The position numbers and the translations under genes were made by a program. Of a DNA stretch of 64,000 bases, positions 17,232 to 25,641 are shown one piece after another. The DNA is taken from NCBI GenBank assembly GCA_910578405.1, contig CAJTQO010000001.1:80020-144019 (forward strand), written 5' to 3'. The notes under the pieces were generated by a model. That model saw only the letters and a list, made by a program, of their open reading frames with translations. It was not told the DNA's origin and ran no database searches. Every line of letters begins with the position of its first letter. Within the stretch, counting starts at the first letter, position 1. This DNA is from an uncultured Lachnospiraceae bacterium. Its GTDB lineage: Bacteria; Bacillota; Clostridia; Lachnospirales; Lachnospiraceae.

Positions 17232-17332
17232 TGACTCATGCCAATTGCCATGTGTTTCGCGCGGGATAAACTTACAAAGCGGTGCAGATGGAAATTTAGG
17301 CGAACGAAACATATGGCAATTGGCATGAGTCA
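17232..17332. repeat. 101-bp inverted repeat at the predicted 5' end of the atp mRNA
   Basis: A 28-base arm (17232-17259, starting TGACTCATGCCAATTGCCAT) is complementary to 17305-17332 with a single mismatch. The loop is 45 bases. With the promoter above, the transcript would start almost exactly at this hairpin. It may act as a 5' mRNA stabiliser or regulatory structure, or be a small mobile element. The rest of the 17072-17450 gap contains no other clear element. Confidence 0.75.
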
Positions 17333-17450
17333 TATTAGCGTTTGGGCTGGATGGAGCCTTAGACGGGCATCGGAGCGTTTGACAGTCGCAGGGAAAACGG
17401 TGTACGCCAATTTTGCTTATTTATAGGAAAGAACGGGTGGAAAAGAAGAA

Positions 17451-17714
17451 ATGAAGTATGGAAAGAGCGTATACCGGGCTATGGCCATGGTGACGCAGTT
17501 TGGGATTAATATGCTGGCGCCGATTTTCCTCTGTTCTTTTTTGGGGATTTACCTGGATCGGAAACTGGGTGTTTCGTTCTGTATGGTAATCCTGTTTTTT
17601 GTAGGAGCTATGGCAGGATTCCGTAATGTGTATCTGTTTGCAAAGAGCATATACAGTATGAAAAATGAAAGGGACACTAAGGTTAAGGGAACAGGCGCGG
17701 ACAGGGAAAAGTAA
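17451..17714 (+). CDS. AtpZ/AtpI-family membrane protein of the ATP synthase operon
   Basis: The 87-residue protein has two membrane helices with a short charged loop (GIYLDRKLG between them) and a charged tail, as in the F0F1-ATPase-associated AtpZ family. Members of this family have been proposed to help c-ring assembly or magnesium/calcium uptake. It is the first gene of the operon and follows GGAAAGAACGGGTGGAAAAG. The small size and position agree with the family; the molecular role remains uncertain. Confidence 0.8.
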   Translation: MKYGKSVYRAMAMVTQFGINMLAPIFLCSFLGIYLDRKLGVSFCMVILFFVGAMAGFRNVYLFAKSIYSMKNERDTKVKGTGADREK

Positions 17715-17729
17715 GGAAGCGGGCATCGC

Positions 17730-18287
17730 ATGGGAACAGGGCAGATGGACGGAATAAAGGAAACGGGAAAGAAAACGGCAGCCGGGCCGGAGGATGGAAA
17801 CGAAGGGAACGGCCGGACAAATAATGCAAAAAGCAGCCAGCCGCACGGCGAGGCAAGCCGGCCGCAAACGGCCCAGGCGGGCGACAGAGAGGGCCAGGCG
17901 GGGCAAAAGCCGGACAGGACGCTGTTGGAACTGTCCATTGGGATTATCGTCTGGGGGGCATTGTGCCAACTGGCAGGAGTCTGGTTTGTGGCGGACAAAA
18001 CAGGGTACAGTCTGGGGCTTTGGATGGGAACGCTGTTGGCTGTGGCGGCGGGCGTGCATATGTGGTGGTCGTTAGACCGTGCGCTGGATTTTGCGCAGGA
18101 TATGGCGGTAAAGCTGATGATGAAACATAATATTATCCGCTATGTGGCAATCGTGGCAGTGATGGCAGGGATTATGGTGAGCGGGTTTGCCAATCCGCTG
18201 GCGGCCTTTCTTGGGCTGATGGGTTTGAAAGTAGCGGCTTATTTACAGCCGTTTACTCATAAAGTATTAGGTAATATCAATAACTAA
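17730..18287 (+). CDS. AtpI-like membrane protein with an unusual hydrophilic N-terminus
   Basis: This 185-residue protein has a polar, Gly/Gln/Glu/Lys-rich N-terminal stretch of about 65 residues and then four membrane helices (about 70-90, 95-115, 130-150 and 155-175). The membrane part and position resemble the ATP synthase I chain, which assists c-ring assembly. The N-terminal extension is unusual for the family and has base composition like the purine-rich repeats elsewhere in the window. A later non-ATG start near residue 65 is possible. It lies between atpZ and atpB. Confidence 0.7.
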   Translation: MGTGQMDGIKETGKKTAAGPEDGNEGNGRTNNAKSSQPHGEASRPQTAQAGDREGQAGQKPDRTLLELSIGIIVWGALCQLAGVWFVADKTGYSLGLWMGTLLAVAAGVHMWWSLDRALDFAQDMAVKLMMKHNIIRYVAIVAVMAGIMVSGFANPLAAFLGLMGLKVAAYLQPFTHKVLGNINN

Positions 18288-18304
18288 TATAAGGAGGTGA
18301 GAGT

Positions 18305-19024
18305 ATGGGACAGGGAATTTTGTTATCTGCGGCAGCGGAAATCGACTTTATGATCCATGGGGTGTTTTCCTATGAATTGTTTGGTCAGACCGTGTGGATA
18401 ACAACAACACATGTTTGTGTGCTGATTGTCATGCTGGTCATTATCGGCTTCTGCCTTGCGGCAAACCGGGCGATGAAACATGCATCTGAGGTTCCGGGCG
18501 TATTTCAGAATATTGCCGAAATGGTAGTGGAGATGCTGGATAACATGGTCGGGGGCGTAATGGGGAAATATGCGGTAAGTTTCCGTAATTATATCGGTAC
18601 GATCTTCATATTTATCCTGTTAAGCAATATTTCGGGCCTGTTCGGGCTGCGTCCGCCCACGGCTGATTACGGGGTGACTTTTGCGCTTGGCATCATGACA
18701 TTTTCCACGATTCATTTCAACAAGTTCAAGCACCAAAAAGTGAAGGGGGTCCTGAAAGGCTTATGCGACCCATGGCCGATTTGGGCGCCGATTAATGTTA
18801 TTGGCGATATCGCCGTGCCGATTTCGTTGTCACTGCGTCTGTTTGCCAATGTGCTGTCCGGGGTGGTAATGACGGCTCTGGTGTATGGTTTGCTTTCGAA
18901 AGTGGCGTATGTGTGGCCGGCAGCGCTCCATGTATATTTTGACCTGTTCTCAGGAGCAATCCAGACGTATGTATTCTGTATGCTGACAATGACCTATGTT
19001 ACAGATGCATGTACAACGGAATAA
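18305..19024 (+). CDS. atpB: ATP synthase subunit a
   Basis: The 239-residue membrane stator subunit forms the ion half-channels facing the c-ring. The essential arginine is in SLSLRLFANVLSG (near residue 180), and the C-terminal helices follow the family. TAAGGAGGTGAGAG precedes the ATG. It is the third gene of the atp operon. Confidence 0.94.
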   Translation: MGQGILLSAAAEIDFMIHGVFSYELFGQTVWITTTHVCVLIVMLVIIGFCLAANRAMKHASEVPGVFQNIAEMVVEMLDNMVGGVMGKYAVSFRNYIGTIFIFILLSNISGLFGLRPPTADYGVTFALGIMTFSTIHFNKFKHQKVKGVLKGLCDPWPIWAPINVIGDIAVPISLSLRLFANVLSGVVMTALVYGLLSKVAYVWPAALHVYFDLFSGAIQTYVFCMLTMTYVTDACTTE

Positions 19025-19158
19025 AGCTGTGGTTCCAAATGTTGGAAGTGTGGGCTGCGGTTTGCGCAATGGGCGGCCTGTCATTTTGTTTTAAGAAAAA
19101 AGCTACAACTGAATAAGGGATATTGATTAAACATTTTTCATCCAAGGAGGAATTAATC

Positions 19159-19413
19159 ATGGAATTTAATACGAATTTTATCTTAGGTTGTTCGGCAATT
19201 GGCGCTGGCCTGGCAGTTATCGCCGGGATTGGGCCTGGTGTAGGTCAGGGTATCGCGGCAGGTCATGCGGCGGCGGCAGTGGGCCGTAATCCAGGGGCAA
19301 AATCCGATGTTACTTCTACGATGCTTTTAGGCCAGGCAGTGGCGGAGACAACAGGTCTTTACGGTTTGCTGATTGCCATGCTGCTGTTATTCGTAAAACC
19401 CCTGGTGCCTTAA
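19159..19413 (+). CDS. atpE: ATP synthase subunit c, sodium-type signature
   Basis: An 84-residue two-helix proteolipid that forms the rotor ring. Gln30 (GPGVGQG), Val61, Glu63, Thr64, Thr65 and Tyr68 (QAVAETTGLY) occupy the positions that bind sodium in characterised Na+ ATP synthases such as that of Ilyobacter, with Thr64 replacing the usual serine while keeping a hydroxyl. This supports Na+ coupling, an inference that depends on the motif. The start at 19159 follows AAGGAGG; an upstream in-frame ATG (19123) has none. Confidence 0.94.
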   Translation: MEFNTNFILGCSAIGAGLAVIAGIGPGVGQGIAAGHAAAAVGRNPGAKSDVTSTMLLGQAVAETTGLYGLLIAMLLLFVKPLVP

Positions 19414-19464
19414 GAGCCTTTGGGAAAAGGGAAACAAAAGCTTTAGGGAAGGGAGGCTTACGTC

Positions 19465-20028
19465 TTGAATACATTAGCAGGCACAGGATTCATGCTGGCG
19501 GCTGCCGGGATGGAGCCAAGATTGTTTGATTTGGATCTCCAACTGGCGGCAGACGCCGTATTGATGATTATAGCTGTGTTTACGCTGTTCCTCATTGCAT
19601 CGAAGTTCCTGTTCAATCCGGTCAGGGACATGATGCAGAAACGCCAGGATAAGATAAAGGGCGAGCTGGACAGCGCGGCGCAGGATATGGCGGATGCAGC
19701 GAAGCTGAAGGCAGACTATGAATCCAGGATTAGTAATATTGGGAAAGAAGCGGAGGCGATCTTAAGCGAAGCGCGCAAGAAAGCCCTTGCCAATGAAAAT
19801 AAGATTGTTGCAGAGGCGAAAGAGGAAGCGGCAAGGATTATAGAAAGGGCAAAGGCGGAGGCGGAGCTGGAAAAGAAGAAAGCAGTCGATGATATGAAAC
19901 GCGAGATGATAGTGATTGCATCCATGATGGCCGGAAAAGTGGTGAATTCTTCCATTGATACGGCTGTCCGTGACAGTCTGGTTGATGAGACATTGAAAGA
20001 AATAGGTGAGGGCACATGGCTAAGCTAG
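19465..20028 (+). CDS. atpF: ATP synthase subunit b
   Basis: The 187-residue peripheral stalk subunit has one N-terminal membrane helix (about 24-45) and a long charged helix rich in Ala, Glu and Lys. The start is TTG at 19465, eight bases after GGGAGG; this non-ATG start may limit expression. It overlaps atpH by 13 bases. Confidence 0.92.
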   Translation: MNTLAGTGFMLAAAGMEPRLFDLDLQLAADAVLMIIAVFTLFLIASKFLFNPVRDMMQKRQDKIKGELDSAAQDMADAAKLKADYESRISNIGKEAEAILSEARKKALANENKIVAEAKEEAARIIERAKAEAELEKKKAVDDMKREMIVIASMMAGKVVNSSIDTAVRDSLVDETLKEIGEGTWLS

Positions 20029-20564
20029 TTTCAAAAACATATGGCGAGGCTTTATTTGAGCTTGCCGTGGAAAAAAATAAAGTCGATGTGTTCATGGAGG
20101 AGATTACCCGGCTGAAGGATGTCCTTGCACAGAATATGGACTTTGGCAGGTTCATGAACCATCCAAAGATCCTAAAGGAGGAAAAAGTCGAGGTGCTGCG
20201 GAATGTGCTGAAAGGGCGGATTTCGGATGAACTGACAGGCTTTTTTACTTTAATCGTGACCAAAGACCGTTATGGCGAAGTGGATGGGATACTGGATTAT
20301 TTTTTGATGGAAGTGAAAAAATATAAAGGTATCGGCATTGCGCAGGTCACTACGGCTACGCAGTTGCGGGAGGATCAGAAGGCAAAGGTGGAACAGAGGC
20401 TGCTCCAGACCACATCCTACCGGCAGATGGAGATGCATTATGCTGTGGATGAAAGCCTGATTGGTGGCATGGTGATCCGGATTGGTGACCGTGTGGTGGA
20501 CAGCAGTATCAAAACGAGGTTAAATGAATTGACACGGCAGCTAATGAAGCTCCAGTTGTCATAG
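20016..20564 (+). CDS. atpH: ATP synthase subunit delta
   Basis: A 182-residue stator protein that links the b subunits to the top of the F1 head. It has the helical N-terminal domain (KTYGEALFELAVEKNKVDVF) and a C-terminal domain ending IKTRLNELTRQLMKLQLS. It overlaps the end of atpF, which implies coupled translation. Confidence 0.92.
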   Translation: MAKLVSKTYGEALFELAVEKNKVDVFMEEITRLKDVLAQNMDFGRFMNHPKILKEEKVEVLRNVLKGRISDELTGFFTLIVTKDRYGEVDGILDYFLMEVKKYKGIGIAQVTTATQLREDQKAKVEQRLLQTTSYRQMEMHYAVDESLIGGMVIRIGDRVVDSSIKTRLNELTRQLMKLQLS

Positions 20565-20600
20565 GGTTATGATAAAATTAAGAAAGGTGCGTACAGATCC

Positions 20601-22112
20601 ATGAATTTAAGACCGGAAGAAATAAGTTCTGTCATTAAGGATCAGATTAAGAGATATGCGTCTGAGCTGGAAGTATCCGATGTGGGTACGGTAATCCAGG
20701 TTGCAGACGGTATCGCCCGCGTACACGGACTTGAGAATGCCATGCAGGGGGAATTGCTGGAATTCCCCGGCGAGATATACGGCATGGTTCTCAACCTGGA
20801 GGAGGACAACGTAGGCGCGGTTCTCCTTGGGAGCCACAAGAATATCAACGAAGGCGACACCGTAAAGACTACGGGGCGTGTGGTAGAGGTTCCGGTAGGC
20901 GATGTGATGCTGGGGCGTGTGGTAAATGCTCTTGGTCAGCCGATTGACGGAAAAGGACCTATTCAGACAGATAAATACCGTAAAATAGAAAGAGTTGCGT
21001 CCGGCGTTATTACGAGAAAGTCGGTGGATACGCCGCTGCAGACCGGTATTAAGGCGATTGATTCCATGGTGCCTATCGGCAGAGGACAGAGGGAATTGAT
21101 TATTGGCGACAGGCAGACCGGTAAGACGGCAATTGCTGTGGATACCATTATTAACCAGAAGGGGCAGGGGGTAAAATGCATCTATGTCGCTATCGGGCAG
21201 AAGGCTTCCACAGTTGCCACCATTGTGAAAACATTGGAAGAATATGGAGCGATGGCTTATACGACCATTGTAGCGGCTACAGCCAGTGAGCTGGCTCCGT
21301 TGCAGTACATTGCCCCTTATGCAGGCTGCGCCATCGGGGAAGAGTGGATGGAAAACGGTGGGGACGTGCTGGTAATTTACGATGATTTAAGTAAACATGC
21401 TACGGCGTACCGTACACTTTCCCTGCTGCTGAAAAGGCCGCCCGGCCGTGAGGCATATCCTGGCGATGTGTTCTATCTGCACTCCAGGCTGTTGGAGAGG
21501 GCGGCGCGTATGAGCGACGAATACGGCGGCGGTTCGCTGACCGCGCTTCCGATTATAGAGACACAGGCAGGGGACGTGTCCGCGTACATTCCCACCAACG
21601 TAATTTCCATTACGGACGGCCAGATTTACCTGGAGACGGAAATGTTTAACTCCGGTTTCCGCCCTGCGGTAAATGCCGGGCTTTCCGTATCCCGTGTAGG
21701 CGGCGCGGCGCAGATTAAGGCCATGAAGAAGATTGCGGCCCCCATCCGTACGGAGTTGGCGCAGTACAGGGAATTGGCCGCTTTCTCACAGTTTGGCTCC
21801 GAGCTGGACGCGGATACGAAAGAGAAGCTGGCACAGGGCGAACGGATTAAGGAAGTGTTGAAGCAGCCGCAGTACCAGCCGATGGCAGTGCAGTACCAGG
21901 TTATCATTATCTATGCGGTAACAAATAAATACCTGTTGGATATCCCGGTAGAAGACATTACCCGTTTTGAAAAAGAATTCTTCGAATTCCTGGATACGAA
22001 ATATGCGCAGATTCCTGATTCCATTGCAAAGGAGAAGCAAATCAGCGATGCAACGGACGAGGCGCTTAAGAAAGCCATTGGAGAGTTCAAGGCGCAGTTT
22101 AAGAAATCATAA
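20601..22112 (+). CDS. atpA: ATP synthase subunit alpha
   Basis: The 503-residue non-catalytic nucleotide-binding subunit of F1. It has the Walker A motif GDRQTGKTA near residue 170, and the alpha signature region GGSLTALPIIETQAGDVSAYIPTNVISITDGQIYLE is represented by its conserved elements. Length and gene order are standard. AAGAAAGGTG lies upstream of the ATG. Confidence 0.96.
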   Translation: MNLRPEEISSVIKDQIKRYASELEVSDVGTVIQVADGIARVHGLENAMQGELLEFPGEIYGMVLNLEEDNVGAVLLGSHKNINEGDTVKTTGRVVEVPVGDVMLGRVVNALGQPIDGKGPIQTDKYRKIERVASGVITRKSVDTPLQTGIKAIDSMVPIGRGQRELIIGDRQTGKTAIAVDTIINQKGQGVKCIYVAIGQKASTVATIVKTLEEYGAMAYTTIVAATASELAPLQYIAPYAGCAIGEEWMENGGDVLVIYDDLSKHATAYRTLSLLLKRPPGREAYPGDVFYLHSRLLERAARMSDEYGGGSLTALPIIETQAGDVSAYIPTNVISITDGQIYLETEMFNSGFRPAVNAGLSVSRVGGAAQIKAMKKIAAPIRTELAQYRELAAFSQFGSELDADTKEKLAQGERIKEVLKQPQYQPMAVQYQVIIIYAVTNKYLLDIPVEDITRFEKEFFEFLDTKYAQIPDSIAKEKQISDATDEALKKAIGEFKAQFKKS

Positions 22113-22177
22113 TGGAAAATGCAGGGAGGCCGCAGGTCGGCGTCCTGCCTGTAGGCGAGGAAGGATAGGTAACGGTT

Positions 22178-23038
22178 ATGGCTTCAATGAGAGATATAAA
22201 AAGGCGTCGCGGCAGTATCCAGAGTACGCAGCAGATTACCAAAGCCATGAAACTCGTTTCTACCGTGAAACTGCAAAAGGCAAAACAGCGTGCGGAACAG
22301 TCTAAGGAATACTTTAACTGTATGTATGAGACGGTGGTTTCCATGCTGGCCAAAGCGGGCAATATTAACCATCCGTACTTAAAAGCCGGGAATTCTTCCA
22401 AGAAAGGGATAATTGTGATAACTTCCAACCGTGGGCTGGCCGGGGGGTATAACTCCAATGTGATTAAGCTGGTGACACAGGGCGATTTTAAGAAAGAGGA
22501 TGTGGAAGTGTATGTAATCGGCAAGAAGGGGCGGGAAACGTTCCAGAGGCGGGGTTACAGCATAAGGGAAGATTATTCCGACATTGTGGAAGAGCCTTTG
22601 TATTCGGATGCGATGGAAGTGGGCAAAAAGGTACTGGATGATTTTGTAAACGGAGAAATCGGTGAAATATATCTGGCTTATACCGGGTTTAAAAACACGG
22701 TAGTCCATGTCCCTACCATGCTTAAGCTGCTTCCAGTGGAAGTGGGAGGGAAGGAAGGCGCCAAAGAAGGAAGCGTGGCGCCAATGAACTTTGAGCCGGA
22801 GGATGATGCGGCTTTGGATATGATTATCCCCAAGTATGTAACGAGCCTGATTTTTGGCGGCCTGGTAGAGGCGGTGGCTAGTGAAAACGGGGCGAGGATG
22901 CAGGCAATGGATGCGGCGACAAGCAATGCGGAGGAGATGATCGACCATCTGACCCTGATGTACAACAGGGCTAGACAGGGCTCCATTACGCAGGAATTAA
23001 CCGAAATCATTGCCGGCGCGAACGCAATTTCAATGTAA
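22178..23038 (+). CDS. atpG: ATP synthase subunit gamma
   Basis: The 286-residue central rotor shaft. The N-terminal helix MASMRDIKRRRGSIQSTQQITKAM and the C-terminal helix NARQGSITQELTEI-like ending are conserved; the middle domain includes ITSNRGLAGGYNSNV. It lies between atpA and atpD in the usual order. Confidence 0.95.
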   Translation: MASMRDIKRRRGSIQSTQQITKAMKLVSTVKLQKAKQRAEQSKEYFNCMYETVVSMLAKAGNINHPYLKAGNSSKKGIIVITSNRGLAGGYNSNVIKLVTQGDFKKEDVEVYVIGKKGRETFQRRGYSIREDYSDIVEEPLYSDAMEVGKKVLDDFVNGEIGEIYLAYTGFKNTVVHVPTMLKLLPVEVGGKEGAKEGSVAPMNFEPEDDAALDMIIPKYVTSLIFGGLVEAVASENGARMQAMDAATSNAEEMIDHLTLMYNRARQGSITQELTEIIAGANAISM

Positions 23039-23064
23039 ATTAGTAGAAAGGATAAACAGGGAAG

Positions 23065-24471
23065 ATGGCAGAGATAAAGAAGGAGAAGGGTAACATCGGT
23101 AAGATTACCCAGATTATCGGCGCTGTGCTGGATATCAAGTTTACGGGCGGCGGCCTGCCGGAGATAAACGAAGCGATTCGGATTCCCACCAGTGACGGGG
23201 GGGAACTGATTGTAGAGGTATCGCAGCATCTTGGCGACGACACAGTCAGGTGTATTGCCATGGGTTCTACCGACGGGCTGGTAAGGGGCATGGATGCGGT
23301 GGCGACCGGGGCTCCGATTACCGTACCGGTGGGTGAGAATACACTGGGCAGGATATTTAATGTGCTTGGCCAGCCCATTGACAATAAGCCTGCTCCGGAC
23401 CAGGTAGGCTATGAGCCGATACACAGGCCGGCGCCTGCATTTGAGGAGCAGTCTACGGCAACGGAATTGCTGGAGACAGGAATTAAAGTCGTGGATTTGC
23501 TTTGCCCCTATCAGAAGGGCGGTAAGATTGGGCTGTTTGGCGGCGCAGGCGTAGGCAAGACGGTATTGATTCAGGAGTTAATCCGTAATATTGCCACGGA
23601 GCATAGCGGCTATTCGGTATTTACCGGCGTAGGCGAACGGACGAGGGAAGGAAACGACCTGTATCATGAAATGATGGAGTCAGGCGTTATTGATAAGACA
23701 ACGATGGTATTCGGGCAGATGAACGAGCCGCCCGGAGCCAGGATGAGGGTAGGGCTGACCGGGCTGACCATGGCGGAATATTTCCGTGACAAGGGCGGCA
23801 AGGACGTGCTGCTGTTCATTGATAATATTTTCCGGTTTACGCAGGCCGGTTCCGAAGTGTCCGCCCTGTTGGGGCGTATGCCTTCGGCCGTAGGGTATCA
23901 GCCTACGCTGCAGACGGAAATGGGCGCTTTGCAGGAGCGTATCACTTCTACGAAGAACGGCTCCATCACTTCCGTCCAGGCAGTATATGTGCCTGCCGAT
24001 GACTTGACAGACCCGGCTCCGGCGACAACGTTCGCCCATCTGGATGCAACGACCACTTTGTCCCGTTCCATAGTGGAATTGGGTATTTATCCGGCGGTAG
24101 ATCCGTTGGAGTCTTCTTCCAGGATTCTGGATCCGCGTATTGTAGGTGAGGAGCATTATCAGGTAGCCCGCGGCGTACAGGAGATTTTGCAGAAATATAA
24201 GGAATTGCAGGATATCATAGCCATCCTTGGTATGGATGAACTTTCGGAAGAAGATAAACTGGTGGTTTCCCGTGCAAGGAAGGTGCAGAGGTTTTTGTCC
24301 CAGCCGTTTTTCGTGGCAGGGCAGTTCACTGGCCTGGAAGGGAAGTATGTGCCTATCAATGAAACCATCCGTGGCTTTAAGGAGATTCTGGAAGGGAAAC
24401 ATGACAACATACCGGAAGGCCATTTCCTGAATGCAGGAAGTATCGACGACGTACTTGCCCGTGTCAAATAG
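23065..24471 (+). CDS. atpD: ATP synthase subunit beta
   Basis: The 468-residue catalytic subunit of F1. It has Walker A GGAGVGKTV near residue 160, the catalytic glutamate region GVGERTREGNDLY, Walker B VLLFIDNIFRFTQAG and the DELSEEDK (DELSEED-type) motif near residue 391 that contacts the rotor and inhibitors. Confidence 0.96.
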   Translation: MAEIKKEKGNIGKITQIIGAVLDIKFTGGGLPEINEAIRIPTSDGGELIVEVSQHLGDDTVRCIAMGSTDGLVRGMDAVATGAPITVPVGENTLGRIFNVLGQPIDNKPAPDQVGYEPIHRPAPAFEEQSTATELLETGIKVVDLLCPYQKGGKIGLFGGAGVGKTVLIQELIRNIATEHSGYSVFTGVGERTREGNDLYHEMMESGVIDKTTMVFGQMNEPPGARMRVGLTGLTMAEYFRDKGGKDVLLFIDNIFRFTQAGSEVSALLGRMPSAVGYQPTLQTEMGALQERITSTKNGSITSVQAVYVPADDLTDPAPATTFAHLDATTTLSRSIVELGIYPAVDPLESSSRILDPRIVGEEHYQVARGVQEILQKYKELQDIIAILGMDELSEEDKLVVSRARKVQRFLSQPFFVAGQFTGLEGKYVPINETIRGFKEILEGKHDNIPEGHFLNAGSIDDVLARVK

Positions 24472-24494
24472 TGCAGAAAGGGCAGGGTTAAGAT

Positions 24495-24899
24495 ATGGCA
24501 GATGAAAGAAATTTCCGATTAAAAGTGATTACGCCGGAGCGGGTTTTTTATGACGGGGATGTCAGTATGGTGGAATTCAATACTACGGAGGGTGAAATCG
24601 GCGTTTATAAGGGCCATGTGCCTATGACCGTTATCGTAAATCCGGGGATACTGACCATCTCAGAAAGCGACAGGGCGAGAAATGCGGCGCTGCACGCGGG
24701 GTTTGTGGAAATTCTGGAGGACAGGGTAACGGTCCTTGCGGAAATCATTGAGTGGCCCGAAGAAATTGACCGGAAACGCGCGGAAGAAGCGAAAGCCCGC
24801 GCGGAGGAGCGGCTGCGCATGAAGACGCCGGAAACGGATGTGCTGCGTGCGGAAGCTGCGTTAAAAAGGGCGCTTGCGCGTATTAAGGCAGTATCGTAG
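24495..24899 (+). CDS. atpC: ATP synthase subunit epsilon
   Basis: The 134-residue rotor subunit has an N-terminal β-sandwich (about 1-85, with TTEGEIGVYKGHVP) and a C-terminal helical hairpin. In other bacteria that hairpin can inhibit ATP hydrolysis. It is the last gene of the operon. Confidence 0.94.
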   Translation: MADERNFRLKVITPERVFYDGDVSMVEFNTTEGEIGVYKGHVPMTVIVNPGILTISESDRARNAALHAGFVEILEDRVTVLAEIIEWPEEIDRKRAEEAKARAEERLRMKTPETDVLRAEAALKRALARIKAVS

Positions 24900-25010
24900 A
24901 AGGCGAAAAACAGGGAAGAGATGATAATCCGTCGGCGGTATGAAATGAAGGGGACGGCTGAAACGCAACGGCAGGAAAAGCCGTAAAGAAGTTACAGATA
25001 AAATGGCTGG

Positions 25011-25050
25011 AAGGCAGACTTTGCATAAATGGCAAAGACTGCCTTTTGGC
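25011..25050 (+). terminator. Terminator of the atp operon
   Basis: AAGGCAGACTTTGC pairs with GCAAAGACTGCCTT with one mismatch and is followed by TTTT, about 110 bases after atpC. Confidence 0.65.
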
Positions 25051-25153
25051 ATATATGGACAGACTTTGTTTTTATGCGACGCAGGAGAACGCACTTCCGG
25101 TTTTGTGCATATAATAAGATAAAAACCGTGGTATTCGGCAAAGGATGATTTCA

Positions 25154-25543
25154 ATGTATAATCAGAAAGTCTTACCCTTCTATATGACATATCCCTTACC
25201 TTTGTATTATCAGGAAGAAGATACCGTAGTGCGCGATTTGGAATACTTGCAGCAGATGTATCCGGCGGAAGCCAAGAAGTGCCAGAAGGTCATTGCCGGC
25301 ATGTTGGATAAGCTGGATTATGAGGGCAGCATGATATATGATGAATATCCGGACAGATGGCAGATGTACCGATTGTCCCAAAGCGTGATGGAACATATCA
25401 AAAGGCAGCGCAAACAGGAAGAGCCGGGGGTGGAATTTTCAAAAGAAAAGTGGGAGTGGATGTCCGATTTGGTGCAGATTATCCTTTTCTACGAAATTTA
25501 TAAACGGCGGCATGGAAACCGCAACGGGATTTTAAAGTTTTAG
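25154..25543 (+). CDS. Conserved-looking cytoplasmic protein, unknown
   Basis: A 129-residue protein rich in Tyr, Glu, Lys and Gln, with no signal or membrane segment. Motif-like pieces are LPFYMTYPLPLYYQEED and DRWQMYRLSQSVMEHI. I recall no function for such a protein. The start at 25154 follows AAAGGA with eight-base spacing; ATG 25145 is the alternative. It sits alone between the atp terminator and a methyltransferase gene. Confidence 0.7.
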   Translation: MYNQKVLPFYMTYPLPLYYQEEDTVVRDLEYLQQMYPAEAKKCQKVIAGMLDKLDYEGSMIYDEYPDRWQMYRLSQSVMEHIKRQRKQEEPGVEFSKEKWEWMSDLVQIILFYEIYKRRHGNRNGILKF

Positions 25544-25568
25544 TTGTAGTTTCAGCCCAAAGCCAGTA

Positions 25569-25605
25569 CAATATAGCCATGGTGTTTTACGCCATGGCTA
25601 TATTG
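25569..25605. other. Perfect hairpin between the unknown gene and the methyltransferase
   Basis: CAATATAGCCATGG (25569-25582) is exactly complementary to 25592-25605, and the stem can extend a further three pairs. No T-run follows. It could end the upstream transcript, mask the downstream leader or protect an mRNA end. Confidence 0.55.
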
Positions 25606-25641
25606 CGGTGGAAAAACGGGACAGAGAAAGAGGGCGGACAG

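Noticed and set aside
17379..17406. TTGACA before the first atp gene as a promoter
   Set aside because: No acceptable -10 hexamer at 16-18 bases; the upstream promoter at 17195-17223 is better.
19039..19116. A 25-codon frame between atpB and atpE with a hydrophobic stretch
   Set aside because: No ribosome binding site and too short to assess; its ending resembles the atpB end by chance.
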